The position numbers were made by a program, and so were the translations under genes. A stretch of DNA of 64,000 nucleotides from Terriglobales bacterium (GTDB lineage Bacteria > Acidobacteriota > Terriglobia > Terriglobales > Acidobacteriaceae), in the NCBI GenBank assembly GCA_035561515.1, contig DATMXP010000014.1:98390-162389 (forward strand), in the 5' to 3' direction. The notes beneath the pieces are model-generated. The model was not told the DNA's origin and did no database searches. It saw nothing but the letters and a program-made list of their open reading frames with translations. Positions 1-7,057 of the stretch are shown in pieces; position 1 is the stretch's first letter; each line of letters opens with the position of its first letter.

Positions 1-1441
1 CTATGTCAAAGGCCATCGCCAGGAAGAACTCGTTCAGGTATTCCACTGGCTTGATCGAACCAACGTTCAGCACCCACAGGTTACGCGCGTTGAAGTGGTA
101 GGCCTTCGTCATCTCCTCCCACATCAGTGTCGGGTCCGTAGAGCCAAGCCATAGATACGCCGCCGGAGCGCCCCAGAACGTCGCATGGTAATAGACGCCG
201 GACCCACCGGGTCGCTTTCGCTCCGCCGGGTTATCCAATTGCATGATGTAACCGAAATTGTCTTCGGACCAATTCAGGATGATGTCTGCGGGCAGCTTCA
301 GACGGCCCGTGTTGTAGGCGGTCGTGATCTCTTTGTACGGAGTAAACACCTGCGGTACCTGATCCGCAGGTTTGTGAAGGACTTCACTCAGGATCTTTCG
401 TTGCTCCGCTATCACTTCGCTTACCACGTCTGCCATCTGTTCGGGGGTAGCGGCGCCTTCCATCGGAAAGTCATCAGCCCCGCGCAGTCCCACCGTGTAC
501 AGATTGTCGTATTTCCCGAACTTCTCGACTGCTTCTCTCCAGTACTGGAGCATCCGGGCTTTGTTCGTAAGCCAGTTGTACGGACCCATCGTTTTGGGGT
601 CCCACTCATGCCCATTGTTGCGAAGCAGCATCTCGACATGAGAGCTGCCTCGGACGATTGCGTAATCGCTCGCCAGGTCGTAACTGCCCGGAATTTCGTT
701 GAAAACCTTGTCGTAGTTGGTCATGGCAGGCCAGAGCATGTTCGCCTTCAGCCGCCACATGAGCTCAAAAACACGAGCGTAAGTCTTCAACCCAATGCCG
801 CCGTGCTCTGGATCGAAAGTGTTCGCCGCCCATTTTTGCAGGGACAGCGTGTTGATGAAGAATCCCCGGTACTTCACGGACGGCTGTTTCGAGTAGTACG
901 TCGCAGCGCTCGCGCTGATGCTGTCCACTCTGCGGATCTTGACGTCGGCCCACCATTCCCAGGCCGACACGCCGATCTCACGGCTGAGATCGATCACGCC
1001 CCAGATCGTGCCGCGCGTGTCGGATCCGAAGATCACCAGCGCCTTCTGTTTCGCGTTCCACGGGGCAGGAACAACGGCGCGCCCGTACACTTCCCATTTG
1101 CCGCTGATCGGCGATACGTCGACCTTGTTTTTCTTCAACAGCGCAGCCATCCCCGGCGAGTCCGCCCGGCCAATAATCACTCCGACTCCACGACCGTCGC
1201 TGAACTTCGAGCTGACCGCAGCCGTCTGTCCGCTCAACGCCGTCAGGTCATGCTGCAGCAACTCCGCCGATTTGCGGATGGGCGTGCCGCTCGCGTTGTC
1301 GTAAAAGATGGTTGCGACATTCTTTCCATCGAAGAGTTGGATCGTTTGCGCTGCTGCCGGCGCTGCCGTCGCCAAGCCGGCCATGAACAGCAACAGTGTC
1401 CGAATCACCTTGCCGCGAACTGTGTTGTTTGAAGACGCCAT
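1..1441 (-). CDS. GH115 family xylan alpha-1,2-glucuronidase, partial (C-terminus outside window)
   Basis: The reading frame stays open from an ATG at 1441 down to the window edge, giving about 480 residues of what is normally an 800-1000 residue enzyme. Residues 1-32 form a signal peptide ending in AAAQ, so the protein is exported. GH115 signatures follow: GRADSPGM near 91, FGSDTRGTIWGVIDLSREIG near 138, WEWWADV near 161, a KYRGFFIN segment near 190 and LKANMLWPAM near 231. The family removes (4-O-methyl)glucuronic acid side chains from glucuronoxylan. In family members I recall, the KYRG segment continues with NDE; here it reads NTL, so activity should not be assumed. The gene is divergent from the DUF4349 gene. 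The family assignment is from motif recognition and is fairly secure. Confidence 0.82.
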   Translation of the reverse strand, partial: MASSNNTVRGKVIRTLLLFMAGLATAAPAAAQTIQLFDGKNVATIFYDNASGTPIRKSAELLQHDLTALSGQTAAVSSKFSDGRGVGVIIGRADSPGMAALLKKNKVDVSPISGKWEVYGRAVVPAPWNAKQKALVIFGSDTRGTIWGVIDLSREIGVSAWEWWADVKIRRVDSISASAATYYSKQPSVKYRGFFINTLSLQKWAANTFDPEHGGIGLKTYARVFELMWRLKANMLWPAMTNYDKVFNEIPGSYDLASDYAIVRGSSHVEMLLRNNGHEWDPKTMGPYNWLTNKARMLQYWREAVEKFGKYDNLYTVGLRGADDFPMEGAATPEQMADVVSEVIAEQRKILSEVLHKPADQVPQVFTPYKEITTAYNTGRLKLPADIILNWSEDNFGYIMQLDNPAERKRPGGSGVYYHATFWGAPAAYLWLGSTDPTLMWEEMTKAYHFNARNLWVLNVGSIKPVEYLNEFFLAMAFDI

Positions 1442-1748
1442 CCCAAATTCCCTCGTTGGCAGAAGCCGACCGCCGGAATAGTTTGAGGTAAAGACTAAAT
1501 CGATTCTTCCTTTCATTCCACAAGAACCCTCGGCACCGAACTCTGTCTTTGTGATGCGAACCGTACAATCCGACGAGCCTCTTTTCCAGCAGACCCGTTC
1601 ACTCACCAGCCTCGCCCATAACCGGCGAAGATGGGGCTCGTGTCCCATGCGAACGACACCACCCGCTCACCACTTGTTCCCGCCAGCCGAAGAAATATCG
1701 TGGGAACAACCTCCGTGCCCTTGGGGTCGAATTTCCCAGGGGGATTAC
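1442..1748. other. Divergent intergenic region between GH115 and DUF4349 genes
   Basis: About 300 bases without a convincing gene. Upstream extension of the DUF4349 frame to 1551 is open but looks non-coding (Arg/Pro-rich, no homology recognised). The region must hold the promoters of both divergent genes. I do not see a clear sigma-70 promoter pair. Confidence 0.5.
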
Positions 1749-2750
1749 ATGGATACCTCGAACGTTAGGAAGTTCTGCCGTGATCACGTCACTCGCATTC
1801 CGCGATACGCCGCTGTAGGCATTGCAATCTTGATCGCACTGAACATGGGATGGGTGCGCCCGCTGTCTCGCTATCGGGGGATCGCTGAATCAAAAGCCAC
1901 CGGCCTCGGCGCAGTTTCGGGAGTCCTCACCGAATACGAAGAGGAATACTCTGAACAGGCACGCTCGGTCCAATACCTCGCACTCGCGGCTCCTCCGAAC
2001 CCCAACGATCAGGACAAGGAAATCAACGTAGTATCCCGCGACCGCAAGATGGTTCGCTCCGCCAGCTTCGACCTGCTCGTCTCCTCTACTCTCGACTCGG
2101 TCCAGCAAAGCCAGCGCATCGCGGAAAGCGTCGGCGGATTCGTTGTCAGCTCCGACATCCGCGGCGACTCGAATGCGCAGTACGCATCCATGCAGATCCG
2201 GGTGCCTGCCCGCGACTACGACGACGTTCGCTCGCAGCTGCGAAAACTCGCTCGCCAGGTTCTCACCGAAACCACCGCCGCCGACGACGTAACACGCCAG
2301 TACGTAGATTCCGAAGCCGCCCTCCAGAACTACCGTGCCGAAGAAGTCCGCTATCGCGACATCCTGAATCGTGCCTCCACCGTGAAGGACATCCTCGAAG
2401 TCACCGAAAAGCTGCACGAAGTCCGACGTGAGATCGAGAAACGCGAGGCTGAATTCAAAACGCTCACGCTTCGAGTCGCCACCTGTCTCATCTCCTTGTC
2501 CTTCCGCACGGAAACCGAGTTGAAAGTATTCGGCATCCAGTGGCGGCCGCTGTGGGAGATAAAGATGGGCCTGCGCACAGGACTCGAAAGCCTGGTTCAG
2601 TACTTGAACGGCATGCTGTCATTCGCATTCCACCTGCCCGCCATTCTGCTCTGGTGCACGACGATCCTCGTGGGCATGGCAGTCGGGTGGCGTTTGCTCC
2701 GATGGGCACTGCGCCTCACCTTCAGCTCCAAACCTGTGAACACTATTTAG
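1749..2750 (+). CDS. DUF4349 domain-containing membrane protein
   Basis: A 333-residue protein. The ATG at 1749 is chosen because AGGGGG lies 5 nt upstream and the protein then begins with a short basic stretch and a membrane segment at about residues 19-36. The DUF4349 region covers about 97-258: RSASFDLLVSS, then VGGFVVSSD, then QIRVPARDYDDVRSQLRKL, followed by a helical coiled-coil-like stretch (190-240) rich in Glu, Arg and Leu. A second membrane segment lies near 293-315. DUF4349 proteins are usually anchored at the envelope and have no defined function. The long soluble loop between two membrane spans fits that layout. No enzymatic motif is visible. Confidence 0.8.
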   Translation: MDTSNVRKFCRDHVTRIPRYAAVGIAILIALNMGWVRPLSRYRGIAESKATGLGAVSGVLTEYEEEYSEQARSVQYLALAAPPNPNDQDKEINVVSRDRKMVRSASFDLLVSSTLDSVQQSQRIAESVGGFVVSSDIRGDSNAQYASMQIRVPARDYDDVRSQLRKLARQVLTETTAADDVTRQYVDSEAALQNYRAEEVRYRDILNRASTVKDILEVTEKLHEVRREIEKREAEFKTLTLRVATCLISLSFRTETELKVFGIQWRPLWEIKMGLRTGLESLVQYLNGMLSFAFHLPAILLWCTTILVGMAVGWRLLRWALRLTFSSKPVNTI

Positions 2751-2772
2751 GCTGGCGCCCATTGCCGGGGTG

Positions 2773-2805
2773 CCCCACTCTATTCGCGCAGCCAATAGGG
2801 TGGGG
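2773..2805. repeat. Intergenic hairpin (12-bp stem, one wobble pair)
   Basis: CCCCACTCTATT at 2773-2784 pairs with AATAGGGTGGGG at 2794-2805 across a 9-nt loop. There is no T-tract on either side, so it is not a classic intrinsic terminator. It resembles the CCCCAC...GTGGGG dispersed hairpins often seen between acidobacterial genes (recalled, not searched). It separates the DUF4349 gene from the Rhs/immunity island. Confidence 0.5.
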
Positions 2806-3034
2806 TGAGACGAACGTTCGTATCACCCTCGACTGATTGTCCAGTTCAAGGTACCGACATGGGGCTACTCGAGATCGAATCGGAATGGACAGCACGCTAG
2901 CGTGAGAGCAAAATCACTGGCAGTCGGGAACGGATATTTCTCTGTTCCATCGATTAACTCATGTGAGATGGAAGCGATGGCGGAAGAGTCGAGAAGTGGA
3001 ATTCCAAATCAAATTCCTGGGAGCCAGACCAACA

Positions 3035-3364
3035 ATGAAAACATTGATACTCTTTGGTATTTTGGCCGTCGCCATGCTTTCTGGACCAGCGTTTAGTTGT
3101 CTTGCTGCAGATCAGAAAGCGTCGGAACCATTTACTATTCGCGACGAACAAACCGCAATTCAGTTTGCTCAAGTTGTCATTCGCAGCGAATTTGGAAATT
3201 CGGAGTTCCGGGCATTGAAGAGGTACGAAGCCCGGCGAGATGACGATGAGTGGATCGTTCGGGGCTTTCGGACTAAGAAGATACCGAAGACCACTCATGG
3301 GGGTGTTGCCGTTGTACGGCTGAAAAGCAATGGGTGCGTAGTCAGCGTCGGGTATGACATTTAG
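3035..3364 (+). CDS. Small exported NTF2-fold immunity-like protein
   Basis: A 109-residue protein. Starting at the ATG at 3035 gives a signal peptide (about 1-25, hydrophobic core then SCLAADQ). The mature part has the look of the YbbC/YhhH NTF2-fold immunity family: an N-terminal helix (DEQTAIQFAQVVIRSEFG), then EWIVRGF near 72, a GGVAVVRL strand near 89 and a final NGCVVSVGYD strand. The family assignment is tentative. It sits at the head of the Rhs module chain. Its TAG stop at 3362-3364 is followed in the same frame by the first Rhs core fragment, so it may be the immunity gene of a lost upstream Rhs end, or may once have been joined to the next frame. An upstream in-frame GTG at 2963 exists but would bury the signal peptide. 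Confidence 0.62.
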   Translation: MKTLILFGILAVAMLSGPAFSCLAADQKASEPFTIRDEQTAIQFAQVVIRSEFGNSEFRALKRYEARRDDDEWIVRGFRTKKIPKTTHGGVAVVRLKSNGCVVSVGYDI

Positions 3365-4165
3365 AACAACAGACGATCACGTTCTCCCGGCAAAGAACGT
3401 GACTCTGAAACCGGACTCGACTACTTCGGGGCCAGATACTACGGAAGTAATATCGGGAGGTATCTATCTGCTGATTGGGCCGAAAAGCCTGAGCCGGTAC
3501 CCTTCGCCGAATTCAATAACCCTCAAACCCTCAACTTATATCAGTACGTGGGAAACAACCCAGTTGCGCGGGCAGACGCAGACGGACATTGCTGGCCGGT
3601 TTGTACGTCTGTGATTGGTGGCGCGATAGGCGGTGCTGTTGGTGCAGGCGTTAGTTTCTATTCTCAATGGAAAAGCAATGGACACAGCATAGCCAAAATT
3701 GACACCGAAAAAGTCGCTTCAGCCGCCCTTGGAGGGGCAGGGTCGGGAGCTCTAGCGGGGGCAACGCTTGGTACATCACTCATTGGCAATGCCTTGAAGG
3801 GGGGAGCAGCAAACGTCGTAGGCGGTATGGTACAGCGAGCTACCAGCGGAGATCCGAACCATCACGCCATGGACGGCAAGCAGATCAGCAAGGACGCAGT
3901 CGCAGGTGCAGTCAGTGGTGCCGTCGGTACTGCGGTGGCCAAGGCATTGGTTTCATCTACGGTTGTGACGCCTGCTGGACAAAACACTGTACAGAATCTC
4001 AGTAATCCGAGTGCATACGATGCTGTTAAGACTACGACTGGACTTCGACCGGTGGCTGAGGTGCAGATCAAGATAAATACCGCCGCGACCGCAGCCGGTA
4101 ACGCAGCTTCACAGTCAACGTCCGCAATTCAAAACAAGCAGAAGGAGAAGAAGGATGGAAACTAA
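3365..4165 (+). CDS. Orphan Rhs C-terminal module 1 (Rhs core end plus Gly/Ala-rich tip); no normal start codon
   Basis: The frame is open from just after the TAG at 3362 to the TAA at 4163, about 266 codons. It begins with the end of an Rhs core (GKERDSETGLDYFGARYYG at 3388-3444, then NNPVARADADG near 3552-3584) and continues into a tip rich in glycine and alanine with several hydrophobic glycine-zipper-like stretches (GGAIGGAVGAGV, GGAGSGALAGATLG) and a charged C-terminus. No ATG, GTG or TTG occurs in frame before the GTG at 3548, which lies at the end of the Rhs core. Either translation relies on that GTG, or on readthrough or reinitiation at the amber codon, or the module has decayed. The N-terminal Rhs shell and YD repeats are absent. 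A membrane-inserting toxin is possible but unproven. Confidence 0.6.
   Translation, partial: NNRRSRSPGKERDSETGLDYFGARYYGSNIGRYLSADWAEKPEPVPFAEFNNPQTLNLYQYVGNNPVARADADGHCWPVCTSVIGGAIGGAVGAGVSFYSQWKSNGHSIAKIDTEKVASAALGGAGSGALAGATLGTSLIGNALKGGAANVVGGMVQRATSGDPNHHAMDGKQISKDAVAGAVSGAVGTAVAKALVSSTVVTPAGQNTVQNLSNPSAYDAVKTTTGLRPVAEVQIKINTAATAAGNAASQSTSAIQNKQKEKKDGN
3387..3433 (+). repeat. Rhs core direct repeat, copy 1
   Basis: 47-bp segment encoding the GKERDSETGLDYFGA region. It is identical base for base to 5893-5939 and differs at about five positions from 4572-4618. Such identity gives three potential sites for homologous exchange of Rhs tips. Confidence 0.85.
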
Positions 4166-4526
4166 GAAACTCCTTCTATTATTCGTGCTAGCCGTCATCG
4201 CAGTCGTATGTTGGGCGGCAGGAAACGAGCTATTGTCTCCAGATTCGCGACTCCTGGCCGCGACTAACACGGTTGCCTATCCGGCATCGATTATCCTCGG
4301 TGCCGGAGCACTAGCGGGTCTGGGAACGCGGCTGGCAAGCCTGCGAACTTCTCAAGGGCATGTCTCTCTAGCGAAAACAGGAGTCGCATTCGCTGGACTA
4401 CTCACAATCGTGCTGGTGTTTCAGAGGTGCGGAGGCACACTTGCTCACAACCTCTCTCTGTATTTCTTGATAACTTTGGCATTGAGCTACGTGTTTCTGG
4501 TGCTACTACGAAGCCGAGCGGCATGA
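4155..4526 (+). CDS. Polytopic membrane protein, putative immunity protein for Rhs tip 1
   Basis: A 123-residue, very hydrophobic protein with about four membrane spans (roughly residues 5-22, 38-58, 73-90, 98-117) and a basic C-terminus. The ATG at 4155 lies inside the 3' end of the Rhs tip 1 frame (11-nt overlap), and purine-rich AAGGAG/AAGAAGG stretches precede it. Its TGA overlaps the next Rhs module's ATG (ATGA at 4523-4526). No family is recognised. Position directly behind a toxin-like tip and small size fit an immunity protein. A multi-span partner would suit a membrane-acting toxin, but that is inference. Confidence 0.6.
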   Translation: METKKLLLLFVLAVIAVVCWAAGNELLSPDSRLLAATNTVAYPASIILGAGALAGLGTRLASLRTSQGHVSLAKTGVAFAGLLTIVLVFQRCGGTLAHNLSLYFLITLALSYVFLVLLRSRAA

Positions 4527-5293
4527 GCGGATACTCGTACGACGTTCCGCTGTGTTGCGTGTCACAGTTCACCGGCAAAGAACGTGATGCCGAAACCGGC
4601 CTCGACTACTCCGGGGCCAGATACTACGGGTCAAACGTGGGGAGGTTCGTCAGTCCTGATGAGTTTGCAGGCGGACCGGTCAGCGTGTTCGGCGGCGATC
4701 CCACGCCGCCCGGGCCCCTTCCATACGCGGACATCGGCAATCCTCAATCACTGAACAAATATGCCTACGGTTACAACAACCCTTTGAAGTTCATTGATCC
4801 TGATGGTCATTCCTCACTTGTTTTCGACGGTGAAGAGAAGACAATCACTCTGTACGACAAAGACAACAAGCAAGTGGGTCACTGGGACGCTGCCAACAAC
4901 GTCGACAGTCACTCGGGCCTAAAGAACGGATTGCCGGATGGAACCTATGACATGCAGGACACCAAAGCTCCACATACGCATGATGCTGCAAAAGACTCGA
5001 AAGATGGCGAGTACGGCACGGTTGGCATATTCCGGGTGAAGGACTTCAGTGGTCCAGACAAGGATGCGAAAGGGAATCTCAACAAGCATCAGGGTGTCGG
5101 CGTACATGCAGGCCGAGAAAACAAGCCGGATGGGCTGAAACGAAAGGGTCCGGAGCATGCAACCCAGGGATGTATACGGATGACAGAAGACGCAATGAAG
5201 CAGATTAAAACCACAGCCAAAGACGACCCCCTGACATATACCGTTGTAGTGAACAACAGAACGCTAAAAAAGAATGAGGAGGTGAAACCTTGA
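4523..5293 (+). CDS. Orphan Rhs C-terminal module 2 with L,D-transpeptidase (YkuD)-like tip
   Basis: A 256-residue protein starting at the ATG overlapping the previous stop. Residues 16-95 are the Rhs core end: QFTGKERDAETGLDYSGARY, then NPQSLNKYAYGYNNPLKFID and the DPDG boundary at 92-95. The variable tip (96-256) contains features of the YkuD fold: GLPDGTYDMQ (136-145), GVGVHAG with His195, and EHATQGCIRM with His212 and Cys217, matching the H...GCIR catalytic signature of L,D-transpeptidases. Related folds are used by type VI effectors of the Tlde1 type to damage peptidoglycan. The partner gene encodes an exported protein, which fits a periplasmic target. No N-terminal Rhs shell is present, so delivery is unknown. 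Confidence 0.75.
   Translation: MSGYSYDVPLCCVSQFTGKERDAETGLDYSGARYYGSNVGRFVSPDEFAGGPVSVFGGDPTPPGPLPYADIGNPQSLNKYAYGYNNPLKFIDPDGHSSLVFDGEEKTITLYDKDNKQVGHWDAANNVDSHSGLKNGLPDGTYDMQDTKAPHTHDAAKDSKDGEYGTVGIFRVKDFSGPDKDAKGNLNKHQGVGVHAGRENKPDGLKRKGPEHATQGCIRMTEDAMKQIKTTAKDDPLTYTVVVNNRTLKKNEEVKP
4572..4618 (+). repeat. Rhs core direct repeat, copy 2
   Basis: 47-bp counterpart of 3387-3433 and 5893-5939 with about five substitutions, mostly synonymous or changing Ser to Ala (GKERDAE) and Phe to Ser. Confidence 0.8.
5276..5283 (+). promoter_or_regulatory. Strong ribosome binding site inside the 3' end of Rhs module 2
   Basis: GAGGAGGT lies 9 nt before the ATG at 5293. The site is inside the coding end of the toxin-like gene, so the putative immunity gene can be translated efficiently and in step with it. 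It supports ATG 5293 over the in-frame TTG at 5290. Confidence 0.65.
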
Positions 5294-5844
5294 TGCGCGT
5301 CGTAGTACGAAGAAAATACGTTCTGATGATTGTAGCCCTTTGCGTCGTTCTTTCCCCAGCGCGATTGGCGGGGGATCATGCTCCTCAGCAGATGGCCGGG
5401 AGAGCTCCAACTAGCTGCGCCGGAATAAGGCTCGGCCGCGATACGTTTGACCGGCTGCGAGCGCGATTTGGTGAACCTAAATCTACCCGAAAGGAACTTG
5501 CAAAGGGCTACTCAGATCGAGGGAACATTGATTACGAATGGTTGGTCGGAGACACAAAGGTATCAGCCGGTTCGTATTTCGTCGACAGAGAAGAGTCGCC
5601 AGTTTATTCCGTAACGGTTTCAGGCAAGCGTTCTGGAGAAACCGGGACTTGCGTGCTGGTCCTCGGTTCCAACGGTACAAGCGCCTCAAGGAAATTCGGC
5701 CGTGCGATGCGTGTCGTATCTCGTTACCCGAACGGGCGAACATCATCATTCGAGGTAGAGTGGTCTGACGGTACGACGCTCCGTGGCACGATCGATGACG
5801 ATCGCAGAATCATGCAACTAACGTTGACTTCGGCGATCGAGTGA
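5293..5844 (+). CDS. Exported putative immunity protein for Rhs tip 2
   Basis: A 183-residue protein with an N-terminal signal sequence: basic RRK at 6-8, hydrophobic core YVLMIVALCVVL, probable cleavage after about residue 27. The mature domain has two cysteines (42 and 120) that could form a disulphide and is rich in short beta strands (NIDYEWLVGD, PVYSVTVSG, FEVEWSDGTTLRGTI). No known family is recognised. The ATG overlaps the toxin-like gene's TGA by one base and the TGA overlaps the next GTG (GTGA). A periplasmic immunity protein is what one expects for a peptidoglycan-targeting L,D-transpeptidase-like tip, which makes this pair the most coherent of the three. Confidence 0.65.
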   Translation: MRVVVRRKYVLMIVALCVVLSPARLAGDHAPQQMAGRAPTSCAGIRLGRDTFDRLRARFGEPKSTRKELAKGYSDRGNIDYEWLVGDTKVSAGSYFVDREESPVYSVTVSGKRSGETGTCVLVLGSNGTSASRKFGRAMRVVSRYPNGRTSSFEVEWSDGTTLRGTIDDDRRIMQLTLTSAIE

Positions 5845-6629
5845 TTTCGAGGTACAGGTACGACGTCTCACCGCGTTATACGTACCAGTTCACCGGCAAA
5901 GAACGTGACTCTGAAACCGGACTCGACTACTTCGGGGCCCGATACTACGGAAACACAGTGGGACGGTGGACGAGCCCTGACTGGGCCGAGACTCCAAAAA
6001 CAGTGCCGTACTTGGACCAGAGTGATCCGAGAACTCTTAATTTGTATTCATATGTCCGGAACAACCCCGTCTGGTTGCCGGATATAGACAGGCATGAAGA
6101 TGGGCTTATAAAAGATTTCCTGAATGTAGTTGAAGTTGAAGTTGACGCTGGCGTAGGTGTGAAAGCTTCAGCACAAGCCGGAACGGTGGAGTACAAGGTC
6201 GAAGCTCTGCGAGTTGGAGTAGAACTGAAGTCAGGACTCGGAGGAGGTAACGCAGAGGCAAAGGATGTTGCGAAGCTTTTTGAATTCGGAGCTCAATCGG
6301 GACCGGTGGAAGGCAAGATCAAGGCAGGAGCTGAACTATCAACCGTTGACGGTGCGAAGGTTGAGGCAAGCGCTAACGGTCGGATCGGTCCGGTCCAAGG
6401 GTCGGTCAGTATTAACCACGACGGAAATGTGGACAAGAGCCTGACGCTCGCTGGGAACAAAGACGTAAAAGTCGGAGCGACTCTCCAGGGAATGATTGGG
6501 ATTGGAGTCAAAATCAACTTCAGTCAGCTCGGAAGGGCTTTAAGTAGCACCAGAGAGAGTTTGAATCTATTTGGCCAATATCTTGTTCAAGAAATGCAGA
6601 AATCTGTACCAGATAGGGATTTATTGTGA
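5841..6629 (+). CDS. Orphan Rhs C-terminal module 3 with beta-rich tip of unknown activity
   Basis: A 262-residue protein from a GTG overlapping the previous stop by 4 nt. The N-terminus carries YRYDV then QFTGKERDSETGLDYFGARY (16-35) and NLYSYVRNNPV (67-77), the Rhs core end. The usual DPDG boundary is degenerate (DIDRHED). The tip (about 90-262) is made of alternating short strands rich in Val, Gly, Ala and Lys/Glu (VEVDAGVGVKASAQAG, EGKIKAGAELS, KVEASANGRIG, DVKVGATLQGMIGIG), suggesting a repeated beta structure. No nuclease, protease or deaminase motif was found. It ends in GTGA overlap with the next small gene. Confidence 0.62.
   Translation: MISRYRYDVSPRYTYQFTGKERDSETGLDYFGARYYGNTVGRWTSPDWAETPKTVPYLDQSDPRTLNLYSYVRNNPVWLPDIDRHEDGLIKDFLNVVEVEVDAGVGVKASAQAGTVEYKVEALRVGVELKSGLGGGNAEAKDVAKLFEFGAQSGPVEGKIKAGAELSTVDGAKVEASANGRIGPVQGSVSINHDGNVDKSLTLAGNKDVKVGATLQGMIGIGVKINFSQLGRALSSTRESLNLFGQYLVQEMQKSVPDRDLL
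5893..5939 (+). repeat. Rhs core direct repeat, copy 3
   Basis: 47-bp segment identical to 3387-3433, about 2.5 kb away, in the same orientation and reading-frame context. Confidence 0.85.
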
Positions 6630-7057
6630 ATAAGAGCGTGATTAGGTCAGCCAAGACACTGCTTATCGCTGTGGGAACTCTTCTCTGCGTTGTGGCAATT
6701 CTTGCGGTGACGAAAATCAGATATGAACGCAAGGAAGCGCTCCACGCCTTTGAGTCTTACATGCATGCAGTCACCATTGGAGACAACCACCTAGCGTATT
6801 CCTTGGCAGGTTCAGATTTCAAGGCGGCTGTACCCTTTGAAGATTACCTTCGGATAATGGAATCGCTAACCGACCACTATGGGATGCTTAAGTCCTTTGA
6901 AATCGAGGGATACTCTGTAAAAACTGAAGGTTCACTGAACAACTGGTCAGCTACATATACGACAAGTGTCGTTTTCCAAAAGGGAAGTTCGATTTTCACT
7001 TTCGAGTTCCACAAAGACAACGGGATTTGGAAGTTGTATGGATTCAAAGAGCTCTAG
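6626..7057 (+). CDS. Membrane-anchored NTF2-like protein, putative immunity protein for Rhs tip 3
   Basis: A 143-residue protein starting at a GTG that overlaps the TGA of Rhs module 3. A single N-terminal membrane segment lies at about residues 11-29, followed by a globular domain with an NTF2-like pattern: helix ALHAFESYMHAVTIGDNHLAYSL, then FEIEGYSVKTEG, ATYTTSVVFQKG and a closing FHKDNGIWKLYGF strand. NTF2 folds recur among immunity proteins, and one other possible NTF2-like protein opens this same island. Assignment of function rests on position; the fold call is moderate. Confidence 0.6.
   Translation: MNKSVIRSAKTLLIAVGTLLCVVAILAVTKIRYERKEALHAFESYMHAVTIGDNHLAYSLAGSDFKAAVPFEDYLRIMESLTDHYGMLKSFEIEGYSVKTEGSLNNWSATYTTSVVFQKGSSIFTFEFHKDNGIWKLYGFKEL

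Noticed and set aside
185..1432. 415-codon plus-strand frame opposite the GH115 gene
   Set aside because: It is antisense to a frame with a signal peptide and GH115 motifs; its own product is His/Arg/Val-rich with no recognisable domain.
3354..3614. 86-codon frame over the Rhs fragment 1
   Set aside because: Out-of-frame reading of the Rhs core segment; the +frame at 3365 gives the conserved GKERD and NNP motifs.
3387..5939. Rhs core repeats as a CRISPR-like array
   Set aside because: Three copies only, spaced more than 1 kb apart and coding for a conserved protein segment.
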